DNA of 64,000 bases from an uncultured Thalassotalea sp. (GCA_947492575.1 CANLNK010000001.1:992001-1056000); one strand, 5' to 3'. Numbered from the stretch's first letter, positions 8,198 to 17,784 are shown. The notes: a model not told the origin generated them from the letters alone. Numbers and translations: made by a program.

Positions 8198-10324
8198 TTA
8201 GCTAGTCTTCAATTTATTGAGTAATTCAATGAGTTCGCGTGAAGACTCATGGATATTATTGGCACTCATTTCAGAAGCCTCTGAGAGTATTGCCACCTCG
8301 TTGGTTGAATCACCAATAACCACCATATTCTTATTAAGCTCCTCGGATACTTGGCTTTGTTCCTCCGCAGCGGCAGCAATTTGAATAATATGTTGGTTGA
8401 TTTCCTCGATTTGCGTAACGGTTTCTTGCATCTTTTGAAATGCATCTGTCGCGCTAGAGGCGGCGTTATCAGCTTTCAAACTACCTTGTTCAATAATATC
8501 AACGGTATGTGATACTTCTTGTTGTAAGGCAGTAATCACCTGCGATATCTCATCAACCGATTCTGCAGTTTTTGATGCCAGCGCTCGAACTTCATCTGCG
8601 ACCACGCTAAAACCGCGACCATGATCGCCCGCGCGCGCTGCTTCAATAGCTGCATTCAGCGCAAGCAAGTTTGTTTGCTCCGCAATGGAGCCGATAACGT
8701 CGAGTATTTTCCTAATATCGTCACTGCGCACCGAAACCGCTCTCACGGCCTCTGATGCAGAGCTAATTTCTTGGGACAACTCAGACGCTTGTTTGGACGC
8801 CACAGAGACTTCACTTTCCGTGTCTTTTACCGATTGAGTAGCCGCGTTTGCGTTATCTGCAGCAGAAGATGCGGTGCTTGCAACTTCTTGTGCAGTTGCT
8901 GACATTTCGGTAATTGCTGTCACAATGGTATTAACTTCTGCTTGTTGAGTTGAAATATGCAAATGAGTTTTTTGCGCGTTTTCTTTACTATCCTCACTCA
9001 TTTCCATTACACGAAGGCCAGATTGCTTCGCGAGTTCTAATAATTCTCTAACTTTTTCTCTAAATTGATTGAAACTATTACTTAGGTTTATCAACTCGGC
9101 GTGGGAATGCACGTCTATTGCTTGTGTCAAATCACCACCTTGGCCAGCAAGCTCTGCCATGCGATCGGCGACCATCTCTACAGGGCGCACAATGCCGCGA
9201 GTAAAAAGCTTGATCAGCAATAATGCAACAATAATCAGAATAACAGCGACAAATAAGGTAGTTGAAAGAATGCTTGCAACTTCGCCCGATATCATCTCTG
9301 ATACTTTGGCAACCGGTTGCATAGCGGTATTGACATTAATACCGACAATTAACTGCCACTGAACACCAGCTGTAGCGATATCAATTGGTTGAACAACATA
9401 CATAAAATCGCCAATAGTGGTTGTCTTATCTTGTCCCGATGTTGCAAGTAGCGCGGCACTGTTTTTAAAAGCATCTTTAAATGGCTTAGCTAGACCTTTC
9501 TCATCTTCAGTTGAGGCGGCAAGGAAGCCTTGATGGCTAACAACGTATACGCGAGCGTTACCGTTGTAGAGCGAACCTTTTAGCTCGCTTGCTAACTTTT
9601 GCAGGATAGGTAAATTCAGGTCTGCACCGACAACCCCTCTAAAGGTGCTATTGGCGATGACAGGTACGACAAGGCTTGTCATTAATTCACTGTAACCAGG
9701 GCGAATCTCATAGTTATAAGGGTTTGATGCACAGGGCTTCAAGCTGTCCATTGAACACAAATACCACTCGGCGGCTCTAAAACCATATTCATCTAAAGTA
9801 GCATCATGTTTTTCGGTGGCACTTTCGACAACCACTTGTGAAATATTGCCGCTGTCTTCTTTGACAAAGTACACCTCAAAGCTACCATTGCCGACTACAG
9901 AGTGGTTGTAGCCCTGAGTGTATTCGCTGTCTTTGCCGTCAAATTGGTTATCTTCAAACTGAGCATATAAAGACGAGGTATTGCCGAATTTCAATGTGCT
10001 GCTAACAAGTGCTTCTACTTGATCGCGATTTAAAGGTTCAGGGATATCTCCCTCTATATTGCTTTTTATTTGATTAGCTAAGCCTGCGGGTACCGAAAAT
10101 GACTGCTCAAACAAACTGCCAATTTCTGCGGCTATGGTGTCAGTTTTTGAGCGAACAGTGCCTTCGATTTGGCGAGAAACTTCGCTGCTTACTTGGTTTA
10201 CGATGACCTTTTCAGTATTGCCTAGTGAATAAGCACTAACCGCCATGTAACATATCGACATCACGATAAACAGCGCACCCACAACAGATAACAACTTAAC
10301 CGATAGACTTTTTTCTTCAAACAT
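8198..10324 (-). CDS. Methyl-accepting chemotaxis protein (Cache sensor)
   Basis: 708 residues. The first membrane span lies at about 12-34, then a periplasmic Cache-type sensor of about 300 residues, a second span at about 350-371, HAMP at about 370-425, and a long coiled-coil signalling domain. The hairpin tip is conserved ([19 protein letters not shown] at about 545-563), where CheA and CheW dock. The large periplasmic part suggests a small organic ligand such as an amino or organic acid. No chemotaxis kinase genes are adjacent, so this is a dispersed receptor feeding a central pathway. It is followed by the terminator at 8041 and faces away from the porin-like gene upstream on the same strand, from which it is separated by 47 bp. 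Confidence 0.92.
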   Translation of the reverse strand: MFEEKSLSVKLLSVVGALFIVMSICYMAVSAYSLGNTEKVIVNQVSSEVSRQIEGTVRSKTDTIAAEIGSLFEQSFSVPAGLANQIKSNIEGDIPEPLNRDQVEALVSSTLKFGNTSSLYAQFEDNQFDGKDSEYTQGYNHSVVGNGSFEVYFVKEDSGNISQVVVESATEKHDATLDEYGFRAAEWYLCSMDSLKPCASNPYNYEIRPGYSELMTSLVVPVIANSTFRGVVGADLNLPILQKLASELKGSLYNGNARVYVVSHQGFLAASTEDEKGLAKPFKDAFKNSAALLATSGQDKTTTIGDFMYVVQPIDIATAGVQWQLIVGINVNTAMQPVAKVSEMISGEVASILSTTLFVAVILIIVALLLIKLFTRGIVRPVEMVADRMAELAGQGGDLTQAIDVHSHAELINLSNSFNQFREKVRELLELAKQSGLRVMEMSEDSKENAQKTHLHISTQQAEVNTIVTAITEMSATAQEVASTASSAADNANAATQSVKDTESEVSVASKQASELSQEISSASEAVRAVSVRSDDIRKILDVIGSIAEQTNLLALNAAIEAARAGDHGRGFSVVADEVRALASKTAESVDEISQVITALQQEVSHTVDIIEQGSLKADNAASSATDAFQKMQETVTQIEEINQHIIQIAAAAEEQSQVSEELNKNMVVIGDSTNEVAILSEASEMSANNIHESSRELIELLNKLKTS

Positions 10325-10371
10325 TTGTCGCGTACCCTATTAACTTTATTGTTCTTTACTTGAAGTCGGTA

Positions 10372-11064
10372 TTACAGCCCGAAAGTGTAGCTAACCGTAC
10401 CTAACAGTTTTACGTCATCGTCGTAATCCAAATCCGTCTTTTCCACGGAAACGGTGAAATCTAAACTTTGCCAACTAAATGCCGTTTCCGCTTTTGCGTG
10501 CATGTAGCTGTCATCATTTGTATCCCATTCGAACTTATCGTCATCCAAGCTCGTGGAACGATCGATTTGAAAGGTCAAAGAGACATTGTCATTGATTGAA
10601 AAGCTATGTGATAAAGCGAGGATATAATGGCCAGCATCAGTGCCAGCGTAGTCATTGGTATACCACGCTTTGATTTGCGTAGACTGATACCCCAAGGCGA
10701 GATAGAACTCTGTATAGTTAATGTCGCTGCTACCACCGCCGCCTATGTAGGTATAATGTGCAACGCCTACGTCATAAAACATATCTTCATTAATACTGTT
10801 AGAAAAACCACCGTAATAATCAATTTCGGCATCTGTATCATCGCCAAAATCAACATTCGATGCCCAACTTCCTGCATACCAGCCGAATTCGTTAGACCAG
10901 TCGATACTGCCTTGAATGGCAGGATTCTCATCTGTTTGAGAAATACCGTTGAATAAATAATCGGATGCCGCTGTGATAGTAACTGACACTTCTGCGTGAC
11001 TTTGATAAGACATTAACGAAGAAGCAACAGCGAGTGCAGGTAGCCAATGTTTACGAGTAGGCAT
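10372..11064 (-). CDS. TorF-family putative outer-membrane porin
   Basis: 230 residues from the ATG at 11064, chosen over an ATG 18 bp upstream because AAGGA sits 8 bases before it. A Sec signal peptide ends at about SHAE (about residue 25). The mature protein is rich in alternating aromatic and polar beta-strand sequence (SDYLFNGISQTDENPA, YYGGF, HYTYIGGGG) and ends in a C-terminal aromatic-strand pattern with Phe near the end, typical of small beta-barrels. This matches the family annotated as TorF-like putative porins (Gcw_chp/TIGR02001 type), whose solute is unknown. It stands 47 bp upstream of the chemoreceptor on the same strand and may share its transcript. Confidence 0.75.
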   Translation of the reverse strand: MPTRKHWLPALAVASSLMSYQSHAEVSVTITAASDYLFNGISQTDENPAIQGSIDWSNEFGWYAGSWASNVDFGDDTDAEIDYYGGFSNSINEDMFYDVGVAHYTYIGGGGSSDINYTEFYLALGYQSTQIKAWYTNDYAGTDAGHYILALSHSFSINDNVSLTFQIDRSTSLDDDKFEWDTNDDSYMHAKAETAFSWQSLDFTVSVEKTDLDYDDDVKLLGTVSYTFGL

Positions 11065-11241
11065 ATTTTTTTCCTTAAACACTTTGTTGTTCTAATTAAT
11101 ATAGTTTGGTTTTCAAAGACGTGGGTTAAAAAACTGAGAAATTTCAGTTAATTTAATCGACATTTCTAATCTGGCGTTAATTTTTGCCTGCGCATCGCTT
11201 AATTCAACAGCGAGTGCAATATTCATTGAATACCAATACAA

Positions 11242-11270
11242 AAGACAACGAAGCGATAATTCTGTATAAT
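11242..11270 (+). promoter_or_regulatory. Candidate sigma70 promoter of rimO
   Basis: Perfect -10 TATAAT at 11265-11270 and -35-like AAGACA at 11242-11247 with a 17-bp spacer, 40 bp before the chosen rimO ATG. Confidence 0.6.
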
Positions 11271-11309
11271 CCGCGCACTTAAATTTTGACCAACGCATTA
11301 GGGCACACA

Positions 11310-12770
11310 ATGACAGTTGAGCAGTTTGACCCAAACGCACCAGCGGGTGCGAAAAGTGATATCGCTAAACAAACCACAACACTTGAAACACCAAAGCAAG
11401 TGATTGCTGAGCAAGCAAGTGGTATCGACCATTCAGAAACAAAAGGTTCTCGCATTGGCTTTGTTTCGCTTGGCTGTCCTAAAAACTTAGTTGATTCAGA
11501 GCGTATTCTTACCCAGCTTCGCACCGAAGGTTATGACGTTGTACCAAGCTACGATGATGCTGACATGGTCATTGTAAATACCTGTGGCTTTATCGATTCA
11601 GCGGTACAAGAGTCGCTTGATACTATCGGTGAAGCATTAAAAGAAAACGGCAAAGTGCTTGTAACGGGCTGTCTTGGTGCGAAAAAAGATGAAATTGTAG
11701 AACTGCACCCGAACGTACTTGGTGTAACGGGTCCACATGCTTATGACGAAGTGTTAACTCAGGTTCATGAACATCTTGAAAAGCCTAAGCACAATCCATT
11801 TATCGACCTAATTCCAGACCAAGGTGTAAAGCTAACGCCAAAGCACTTTGCATACCTAAAAATATCGGAAGGTTGCAACCACCGCTGTACTTTCTGCATT
11901 ATTCCGTCAATGCGTGGCGACTTAGATTCTCGTCCTGTAGGTGATGTTTTAGGTGAAGCAAAACGCTTAAAGAATGCTGGCGTTAAAGAGGTGTTGGTTA
12001 TTTCGCAAGATACGTCAGCCTACGGTGTTGATGTAAAACACAAGATGGACTTCTTTGATGGCATGCCGGTTAAAACACACATGAAAGCGTTATGTGAAGA
12101 ACTGGCGAAGCTAGGTATTTGGGTACGTTTACACTACGTATACCCATATCCGCACGTTGATGACATTATCCCGCTAATGGCAGAAGGCAAGATTCTGCCT
12201 TACTTAGACATTCCATTCCAACATGCGAATAAGCGCATTTTGAAGCTGATGAAACGCCCAGGTAGTTCTGACCGTGTATTGGAGCGCATTAAGAAGTGGC
12301 GTGAAATCTGTCCGGAATTAGTTATTCGTTCAACCTTTATTGTGGGTTTCCCTGGTGAAACCGAAGAGGAATTTGAAGAGTTATTAGACTTCTTACGCGA
12401 AGCTAAGCTCGATAGAGTAGGTTGCTTCAAATACTCACCAGTAGAAGGTGCAACGGCGAATGACTTACCTGATCATGTATCAGAAGAGGTGATGGAAGAT
12501 CGTCTCCAACGCTTTATGGCTGTGCAAGCTGAAATTAGTGCGCAAAAGCTACAAGATAGAATTGGTCAAGAATACTTAATCTTAGTTGACGAAGTAAATG
12601 AACTTGGCATTGTAGGTCGTTCATACACCGATGCGCCAGAAGTTGATGGTAAAGTATTCTTATCTGATGACTACGACGCGGAACCAGGCGATATGCTTTG
12701 GGCTGAAATTATTCATGCTGATGAACATGACGTTTGGGGTGTGCGCGTTGAAGATGACGAAGCGGAATAG
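11310..12770 (+). CDS. rimO: Ribosomal protein S12 methylthiotransferase RimO
   Basis: 486 residues from the ATG at 11310, which has AGGG 9 bases upstream; an in-frame TTG at 11286 is less likely. RimO is a radical-SAM enzyme that adds a methylthio group to the beta carbon of the conserved Asp of ribosomal protein S12. Visible are the N-terminal UPF0004 domain with three cluster cysteines (Cys56 in [12 protein letters not shown], Cys92, Cys121), the radical-SAM motif CNHRCTFC (Cys189, Cys193, Cys196) and a C-terminal TRAM domain. The N-terminus carries about 47 extra polar residues before the conserved core compared with E. coli RimO. It is a single-gene transcript with its own promoter and terminator. 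Confidence 0.97.
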   Translation: MTVEQFDPNAPAGAKSDIAKQTTTLETPKQVIAEQASGIDHSETKGSRIGFVSLGCPKNLVDSERILTQLRTEGYDVVPSYDDADMVIVNTCGFIDSAVQESLDTIGEALKENGKVLVTGCLGAKKDEIVELHPNVLGVTGPHAYDEVLTQVHEHLEKPKHNPFIDLIPDQGVKLTPKHFAYLKISEGCNHRCTFCIIPSMRGDLDSRPVGDVLGEAKRLKNAGVKEVLVISQDTSAYGVDVKHKMDFFDGMPVKTHMKALCEELAKLGIWVRLHYVYPYPHVDDIIPLMAEGKILPYLDIPFQHANKRILKLMKRPGSSDRVLERIKKWREICPELVIRSTFIVGFPGETEEEFEELLDFLREAKLDRVGCFKYSPVEGATANDLPDHVSEEVMEDRLQRFMAVQAEISAQKLQDRIGQEYLILVDEVNELGIVGRSYTDAPEVDGKVFLSDDYDAEPGDMLWAEIIHADEHDVWGVRVEDDEAE

Positions 12771-12810
12771 CTGCTAACATCAACTGCAAAAAGCTAATCT
12801 ATTGACATCA

Positions 12811-12836
12811 AAAAAGGGGCATAAGCCCCTTTTTTA
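12811..12836. terminator. Bidirectional terminator between rimO and the GGDEF gene
   Basis: AAAAAGGGGC / GCCCCTTTTTT hairpin with A- and T-runs on both sides, serving the convergent rimO and diguanylate cyclase genes. Confidence 0.85.
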
Positions 12837-12876
12837 CTATATAAACATTGATACCTTGCACCTTGATTACTACTTA

Positions 12877-14649
12877 TTAATCATCTTCGTTCGTAAAAAT
12901 GGTCATTTGGTTTCGACCATTTTCTTTCGATTGATAAAGTGCTTTATCCGCATCATTTATTAACGATGTCACTTGATATCCAGAAGTTCTCGTTGTCGTG
13001 ATACCAAAACTCGCAGTGATCTTAAATTGATTACCAGAATCAGCGGTATCAATGGCCTCAATCACTTTTAAACATTTCTCAGTCACGAATGTTGCTGCTT
13101 GAATATCACAGCTAGGTAGCAAGATAACAAACTCCTCACCACCCAAGCGAGCGAAAATATCATGGTCACGAATGCAAGGTTTAACCGCTTCAACGACTGC
13201 CTTCAGTGCCCAGTCTCCGGCTGCATGACCATAGGTATCGTTAATCGATTTGAATTTATCTAAATCGAGAATAATGCAGCTAGCTGTTTGATGGGCTCTT
13301 TCAGCCAATGACATTGTTTCTTCAGCGAGTGCCATGAAGTGACCACGGTTATTAATTTTGGTCAGGTGGTCATACTCAGCTAGTACTTTTAAACGACGTT
13401 GAGAGTGCCAAGAGCGATATCCGAAGAAGGCGAGTAGGACAACAATCGCTGATAGCAAAGTTGCGATTAAACGGGTGTTTTCTGCTTCTGATTGCGCAAG
13501 AGTTTGCTCTGTTTTTAAAAGATCATTTCGGCTATTTAGGAGTTCGTTTTCTTTATTGAGAAGTTCAATCTTACTCTTCTGCTGCAACGATTGATTTTGT
13601 GCGAGTTGAAAAGCGATTTCTTTAGCAGAAACTTCATCTAAATGTGCTTGTTCAGCTAATGAAAACTTCTCGTAATGTTCCAGTGCTTGTTGGTAGTTTT
13701 CTTCCTGTTTGGCGATTTTGTAAAGTACTTCATTTGCTATTGCCGTTGGCTCTGAAAACTCTAGTGATTGCGGTGTGTTGACGGCTTTAAGTGCGTAAGA
13801 TTTCGCTTTATTTAGGTTGGCGGTTTTAAAATACGATAGCGCTAATTCGGCGTAAACGGCGGCAATTATTCTAGGATACTTAGTGTCTTCAATACTTTTT
13901 ATATGGACTATCAAAGAGGTAATCGCGTCTATATATTGCTTATTTTTATTTAGTGCTTTGGCATGATATAGCCTAGTAATGTGAGCCCATAGGTTTTCAT
14001 TAATTGCTTCACATGTCGTAATCGCGTCATTTACTTCAAAACTATGGGGCTGAATCCGGTCAGTGTACAAACCTGACTCTATATATATTTGTTTGGAGAC
14101 GCATAAGGTTCTTCCTTGAAGTTTTAAGCCTTTTAGTTTACTTGCAAATTCAAACGCCGATTTATGTTGGTGTAACAGGTTTAAAGTTAAAGCAGCAGTA
14201 ATATAACCAGTTGCTAAAATTTCATCGCTTCCCTCTATTTCAGCAAGCTCAATTCCTTCATTTAGTTTTTCTAGAGCTAAACTCCAGTCTTCTTTTACTG
14301 CAGCACTATTAGCGATAAACAAAGCTAGTTTAATTTTAAATGTAACAGGTGTATCCGCTATACTGATTGCTTTAGCCATTTCAATAGCTGTATTGATATC
14401 TCCTGCAAAAGTCCGTTCATAGGCCTTTAAATAATTAAGTTGGGCGAGTTGAAAAGCAGTTAATTGATTGCTATACGTTTCTATTTTGTTGAGTTCAAAA
14501 AGTAAATCAGAGGGGTTGCTGCTTTTAATTTGCTCAGCTTTTTCAAGCATCTGATCTATAGTGAGATCTGTTGCGTGGTTATTTAAAATGACGGAAAAAA
14601 ATAAAGCCACTGATAGAATCAGCGGCTTATTAAGTATTACTTGTATCAT
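12877..14649 (-). CDS. TPR-repeat membrane diguanylate cyclase (GGDEF)
   Basis: 590 residues. A signal peptide or membrane anchor lies at about 8-27; residues about 30-370 are helical tetratricopeptide-like repeats predicted to lie in the periplasm; a coiled coil leads into a membrane span at about 391-410; the C-terminus is a GGDEF domain. The catalytic motif GGEEF (503-507) is intact and an RxxD inhibitory site (Arg494-Asp497) lies five residues before it, so the protein should make cyclic di-GMP from GTP with product inhibition. Its ATG shares one base with the stop of the putative borosin precursor (TAATG), so its translation is coupled to that gene. Whether it works with the peptide pathway or is only a passenger is unknown. 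Confidence 0.88.
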   Translation of the reverse strand: MIQVILNKPLILSVALFFSVILNNHATDLTIDQMLEKAEQIKSSNPSDLLFELNKIETYSNQLTAFQLAQLNYLKAYERTFAGDINTAIEMAKAISIADTPVTFKIKLALFIANSAAVKEDWSLALEKLNEGIELAEIEGSDEILATGYITAALTLNLLHQHKSAFEFASKLKGLKLQGRTLCVSKQIYIESGLYTDRIQPHSFEVNDAITTCEAINENLWAHITRLYHAKALNKNKQYIDAITSLIVHIKSIEDTKYPRIIAAVYAELALSYFKTANLNKAKSYALKAVNTPQSLEFSEPTAIANEVLYKIAKQEENYQQALEHYEKFSLAEQAHLDEVSAKEIAFQLAQNQSLQQKSKIELLNKENELLNSRNDLLKTEQTLAQSEAENTRLIATLLSAIVVLLAFFGYRSWHSQRRLKVLAEYDHLTKINNRGHFMALAEETMSLAERAHQTASCIILDLDKFKSINDTYGHAAGDWALKAVVEAVKPCIRDHDIFARLGGEEFVILLPSCDIQAATFVTEKCLKVIEAIDTADSGNQFKITASFGITTTRTSGYQVTSLINDADKALYQSKENGRNQMTIFTNEDD

Positions 14650-14927
14650 TAGCTATTGGCGGCTATTTTTGATTGTGTACTTTCTTTCGATTCGTCATTA
14701 TCTTCTTCTTTTTCTTCTGACTCATCATCTTCAGCTGGGAAAATTCCACAAAATACCTTAGCCCTTGCGTTTAGTGCTTCTTTTATCGCCTCAATATTCT
14801 TGTTTAATAGTTCCACTTTTAACGTATCGTCTAATTGACTTTCAACAATCAGCTTTTCTATTTCAGCTTCATTTAATAAGTTTGCTTTGGTTGCTAATTG
14901 CTCTAACAAGTTAATTATATTTGACAT
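14649..14927 (-). CDS. Putative split-borosin precursor peptide
   Basis: 92 residues. Residues 1-56 are predicted to be almost entirely helical, like the borosin-binding (leader) domain of split-borosin precursors. Then comes a short hydrophobic patch VFCGIFP (58-64), a strongly acidic Asp/Glu tract (66-82) and a polar tail ending IAANS. A good Shine-Dalgarno (AAGGA) sits 7 bases before the ATG. It starts 13 bp after the methyltransferase stop and its own stop overlaps the GGDEF gene. The precursor role is inferred from size, position and leader/core-like layout; I recognise no other domain. The patch at 58-64 is the most attractive region for backbone N-methylation. It could instead be an unrelated small acidic protein. 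Confidence 0.6.
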   Translation of the reverse strand: MSNIINLLEQLATKANLLNEAEIEKLIVESQLDDTLKVELLNKNIEAIKEALNARAKVFCGIFPAEDDESEEKEEDNDESKESTQSKIAANS

Positions 14928-14940
14928 TTTTTTCCTTCTC

Positions 14941-15738
14941 TTACTTAACTAATTGTAAATATCTTTTATCTATATCGTTCAGGTATTTTAATATCAAGCC
15001 GTTTTTTTCTAATTTACGACTCGGCGGAATAACTAGTGTCGTTTGTTGGCTTACATCAGCATCTGGAAGCTCTTTTAGCGCGATAAACTCTTTTCTAATT
15101 GGCTCAAGCGGAATGGTTGCCGCTTCGTATAAGGTAACTTGATGATCTAAGCTATAGTTTTCTGCCAGTAAATCTACCAGTACTTTTCGGTAGCGTTTAT
15201 CAGTGACCACTTTCCCCAAAGACTTATCACCCGCCATGCCTACTTGCCACAGTACTAAATAAGCAGAAGGGTCGAGTTGGCGCTTATAGAACATAAATTG
15301 ACTGGTTTCATAGTGCTGAATACCAACTTTGCCAGGATCTATTAATAGATCAGCGAATAAGCAATCTGCGGCAGAAACGCCTGGTTCCATTAGCGCTGTA
15401 TAGCCTTCGTCAATAGCTATTTTAATTGCTCTGTGAGCGACGCAAGCAAATACGCCGGGGTGACCATAAAATACCGCAACTACTTTTCTACCAAGCCTTA
15501 CTTCGGTAAGAATAGCTGTGACCATTTCTTGATAGGTTATGTTTCGAGATTTCCCAATGGCATAATAATCCTGCAAGTTGATTATATTACTATGCTTTTG
15601 CTCCAACCATTTCTCGGTAATACCGCATGAAAGTAAAGAGAATACCACGTCAGCTTGTTCAATATGGCTGTTGGAAATTGGCGTAATATGTGCGGCTAGT
15701 TTCATACCTGAACCAACACAAACAAGACTACCTGACAC
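14941..15738 (-). CDS. Split-borosin-type peptide alpha-N-methyltransferase (tetrapyrrole-methylase fold)
   Basis: 265 residues from a GTG with GGAAG 8 bases upstream. The fold is that of tetrapyrrole methylases: N-terminal LVCVGSGMKLAAHIT, the SAM-binding turn YGHPGVFACVAH (91-102) and EPGVSAADCLFADL. The sequence resembles, as I remember it, SonM of Shewanella oneidensis, the stand-alone borosin methyltransferase, including QADVVFSLL, NLQDYYA, an Arg65-x3-Tyr69 pair and Tyr59 in the positions of the known catalytic Tyr/Arg/Tyr, and QFMFYKR. Such enzymes methylate backbone amide nitrogens of a separate precursor using SAM. The adjacent 92-residue gene fits as substrate. It lacks the marks of CobA/CysG or the rRNA methylase RsmI. 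The family call is strong; the product is unknown. Confidence 0.85.
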   Translation of the reverse strand: MSGSLVCVGSGMKLAAHITPISNSHIEQADVVFSLLSCGITEKWLEQKHSNIINLQDYYAIGKSRNITYQEMVTAILTEVRLGRKVVAVFYGHPGVFACVAHRAIKIAIDEGYTALMEPGVSAADCLFADLLIDPGKVGIQHYETSQFMFYKRQLDPSAYLVLWQVGMAGDKSLGKVVTDKRYRKVLVDLLAENYSLDHQVTLYEAATIPLEPIRKEFIALKELPDADVSQQTTLVIPPSRKLEKNGLILKYLNDIDKRYLQLVK

Positions 15739-15824
15739 TTGAGAGCTTCCATTATTATTTTTTTAATTTATACAGCATTCTAAATACGATTTCAGTAGAA
15801 CTTTTATACAAATGGACAAAGTTG

Positions 15825-16421
15825 TTATGCAGCATGCCAATTACTTGGTAATAGTTGAAACTCTCTTTTATCATCCACTAATTTTATTAAGGAGTCATTA
15901 ACAAAACCAACACGTTTTATAAATTTAGTAACAGCTAGGTTCGATTTATTAAAAGTGCAATAGACTGATTTTACCTTTAGTTGGTCAAGACAATAACCGG
16001 CTAAACCTGAAATTGCCTCAACTGGAATTTTTCTACCATGTGATTGTTTAGTAAGCATAATACCTAACTCAACTTCACCTAATTCCGTTTTCGTATGAAG
16101 CTCGCCGGATATTATTTCTGTTTGTCTAAAATCTGCTGATTGAATACCAACGCCAGTAATGTCCGACTTATCAATAATTACCCATGTCATTGTTGAACCT
16201 TCAAGGTGCTCAATACTTCTTTGCATTGCTTTTATAGTTGCATTGAACGCTTTGTTTGCTTGTTCCAGCGTGAATGGTTTGGCAATTAAGCGCATAGTTT
16301 TAGCATCTGTATATAGGCTAGTGTATAGCTCTCGATCTTCTTCTTGAATAGGACGAATAATTAATCGCTCAGTTTCAAAAGTAAAATCGATATTTTCAGG
16401 TAATCTAAATTTGCTGTGCAA
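15825..16421 (-). CDS. GNAT-family N-acetyltransferase (RimJ/RimL type)
   Basis: 198 residues. The start (TERLIIRPIQEEDRELYTSLYTD) is typical of Acetyltransf_3/RimL-like GNAT enzymes, which transfer acetyl from acetyl-CoA to an amino group of a protein or small molecule. The acetyl-CoA loop is less canonical than usual (KQSHGRKIPVEA at about 124-135), followed by the family's closing NLAVTKFIKRVGF. Its start overlaps the end of the protease gene by 17 bp, so the two are translationally coupled, and the methyltransferase follows after 86 bp. In this setting it may acetylate the N-terminus of the processed peptide or give self-protection. That role is inference. Confidence 0.8.
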   Translation of the reverse strand: MHSKFRLPENIDFTFETERLIIRPIQEEDRELYTSLYTDAKTMRLIAKPFTLEQANKAFNATIKAMQRSIEHLEGSTMTWVIIDKSDITGVGIQSADFRQTEIISGELHTKTELGEVELGIMLTKQSHGRKIPVEAISGLAGYCLDQLKVKSVYCTFNKSNLAVTKFIKRVGFVNDSLIKLVDDKREFQLLPSNWHAA

Positions 16422-17736
16422 AGCGAATCACTCCTGTGTCAGCAACTGTTCTGTCGAACACGGTGAAATAGTTGGTGATTAATGGCAGGCCAACAATGGT
16501 CTGATTAGGCCAGTTAGGCAATTGGCTTAATAACTTAAAGCATGCCTTACCTTTCTCTGGCGTGTTTAATTGCCAGTAATGAGTGGGTGGGCAAACAAGT
16601 TCAACTGGCTCGTTATTTTCCCCCTTGAATGTAAAGGTAATGTCTGGCCAATCAGCTAGGTTGAGCTTGCTTGAATCAACGCCTTTGTATTGCTGTTCTA
16701 CGCTACTAAATGGTGTCAGTAAGCCTTCAAAGCTCGCGTTGACTTCATTGAGGTCTTTGATAATTTGCTGGTATAGGTCGTGAGTCAGCACCGTAAGGCT
16801 TGCCCCCGTATCAATAATAGCGTTGGTAAAATAAGCGTGAACGTCTTTGTCAGCGAGTGGTGCCGCAGAAATTTGCGTATTGTCTCCTACTTGAACTGAT
16901 ACGAGTTCAACGTTGTAGTAGACATCGTGTAGCACTTTTATCGTTTTAAACGTTCCTTGATAGCGATCTGTTTGAGACTCACCACCGCCCAGCGTTAAAG
17001 CCCCTTGGTTCAGTGGATCTTGCTTTAATTGTGCGACTTGATTTGAATTTGCAGTAACGACATTTATTCCCTCAGAGGCCACATGCACACTAGAGCGTTT
17101 CGCATAAAAACTAAAGCGGTTCTCTACAATGTGTTGTTGCGCAATTTGAGTAAATACAGGGCTAATATCGTGCTCTGGGTATTGCCACAAAAACGATTTG
17201 AATGCTTTGAGGTCAATAAAATTAGGCGGCGTGCTTGTCGTTGATGTTTGTGCCTCTTTGCCTATGTTAAACGGCCACGGGTAACTTAATGCGCTATTGG
17301 CTTTGTCTGGTGTATTACTAGCGTTGTGGAAATAATCGCTTAAATCAAAGCTCTTATTCAGGTGATGATATGCTAAACCCAGAATGCCATCGGCGTCGCC
17401 AAAAGTACTTGTGGGTTCTGCTTCAACTATTGCGATAGCAGTGTCTGCGACTTTGGTTTGCTCTTTAAGGTCATGCGCGTGATCCAAAAAGTGTATTTGG
17501 CTATGAATGACCGCGCCAGCCCAACCTCCTATGCCGTAATTAACTTCCTGCACGACTGGCGTAGCAATTAAACTGGTATCTTTTTCCGGCTGATAAGCTT
17601 TGGGTTCAACAACAAGCGTGCTGCTTCCTGTGTCGACAATAAGGTTTACTGGTGATTGCTCACTGCCGATGTAAAGTGCTGCAGTATAGTCACCTTTGGC
17701 GTATACATTGGTGAGCGGCAGGGTAATGGTGTTCAT
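16405..17736 (-). CDS. Pepsin-like aspartic protease (family A1), cytoplasmic
   Basis: 443 residues. Two catalytic aspartate motifs are present as in eukaryotic pepsins: VDTGSS (Asp35) and IDTGAS (Asp309). The N-terminal strand pattern YTAALYIGSEQSPVNLIVDTGS is typical of family A1. There is no signal peptide or propeptide, so it should stay in the cytoplasm; the recombinant bacterial homologue shewasin A, from Shewanella, is the nearest relative I can recall. The spacing between catalytic aspartates (274) is much longer than in pepsin (183), reflecting inserted loops. It is the first gene of a minus-strand run leading to the borosin-type methyltransferase, so a leader-peptide or product-processing role is attractive but unproven. 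I see no Shine-Dalgarno before the ATG; a TATAAC -10-like word lies about 15 bp upstream. Confidence 0.85.
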   Translation of the reverse strand: MNTITLPLTNVYAKGDYTAALYIGSEQSPVNLIVDTGSSTLVVEPKAYQPEKDTSLIATPVVQEVNYGIGGWAGAVIHSQIHFLDHAHDLKEQTKVADTAIAIVEAEPTSTFGDADGILGLAYHHLNKSFDLSDYFHNASNTPDKANSALSYPWPFNIGKEAQTSTTSTPPNFIDLKAFKSFLWQYPEHDISPVFTQIAQQHIVENRFSFYAKRSSVHVASEGINVVTANSNQVAQLKQDPLNQGALTLGGGESQTDRYQGTFKTIKVLHDVYYNVELVSVQVGDNTQISAAPLADKDVHAYFTNAIIDTGASLTVLTHDLYQQIIKDLNEVNASFEGLLTPFSSVEQQYKGVDSSKLNLADWPDITFTFKGENNEPVELVCPPTHYWQLNTPEKGKACFKLLSQLPNWPNQTIVGLPLITNYFTVFDRTVADTGVIRFAQQI

Positions 17737-17784
17737 GGATTGTTATTGTTATAGATATTTAGTTGTTTAGCGCACATTAACATA

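Noticed and set aside
14941-15738. Methyltransferase as RsmI, CobA/CysG or diphthine synthase
   Set aside because: The fold is shared, but the N-terminal pattern, the Arg65-Tyr69 region and the QFMFYKR segment fit stand-alone borosin methyltransferases better, and no cobalamin/sirohaem or rRNA-processing neighbours are present.
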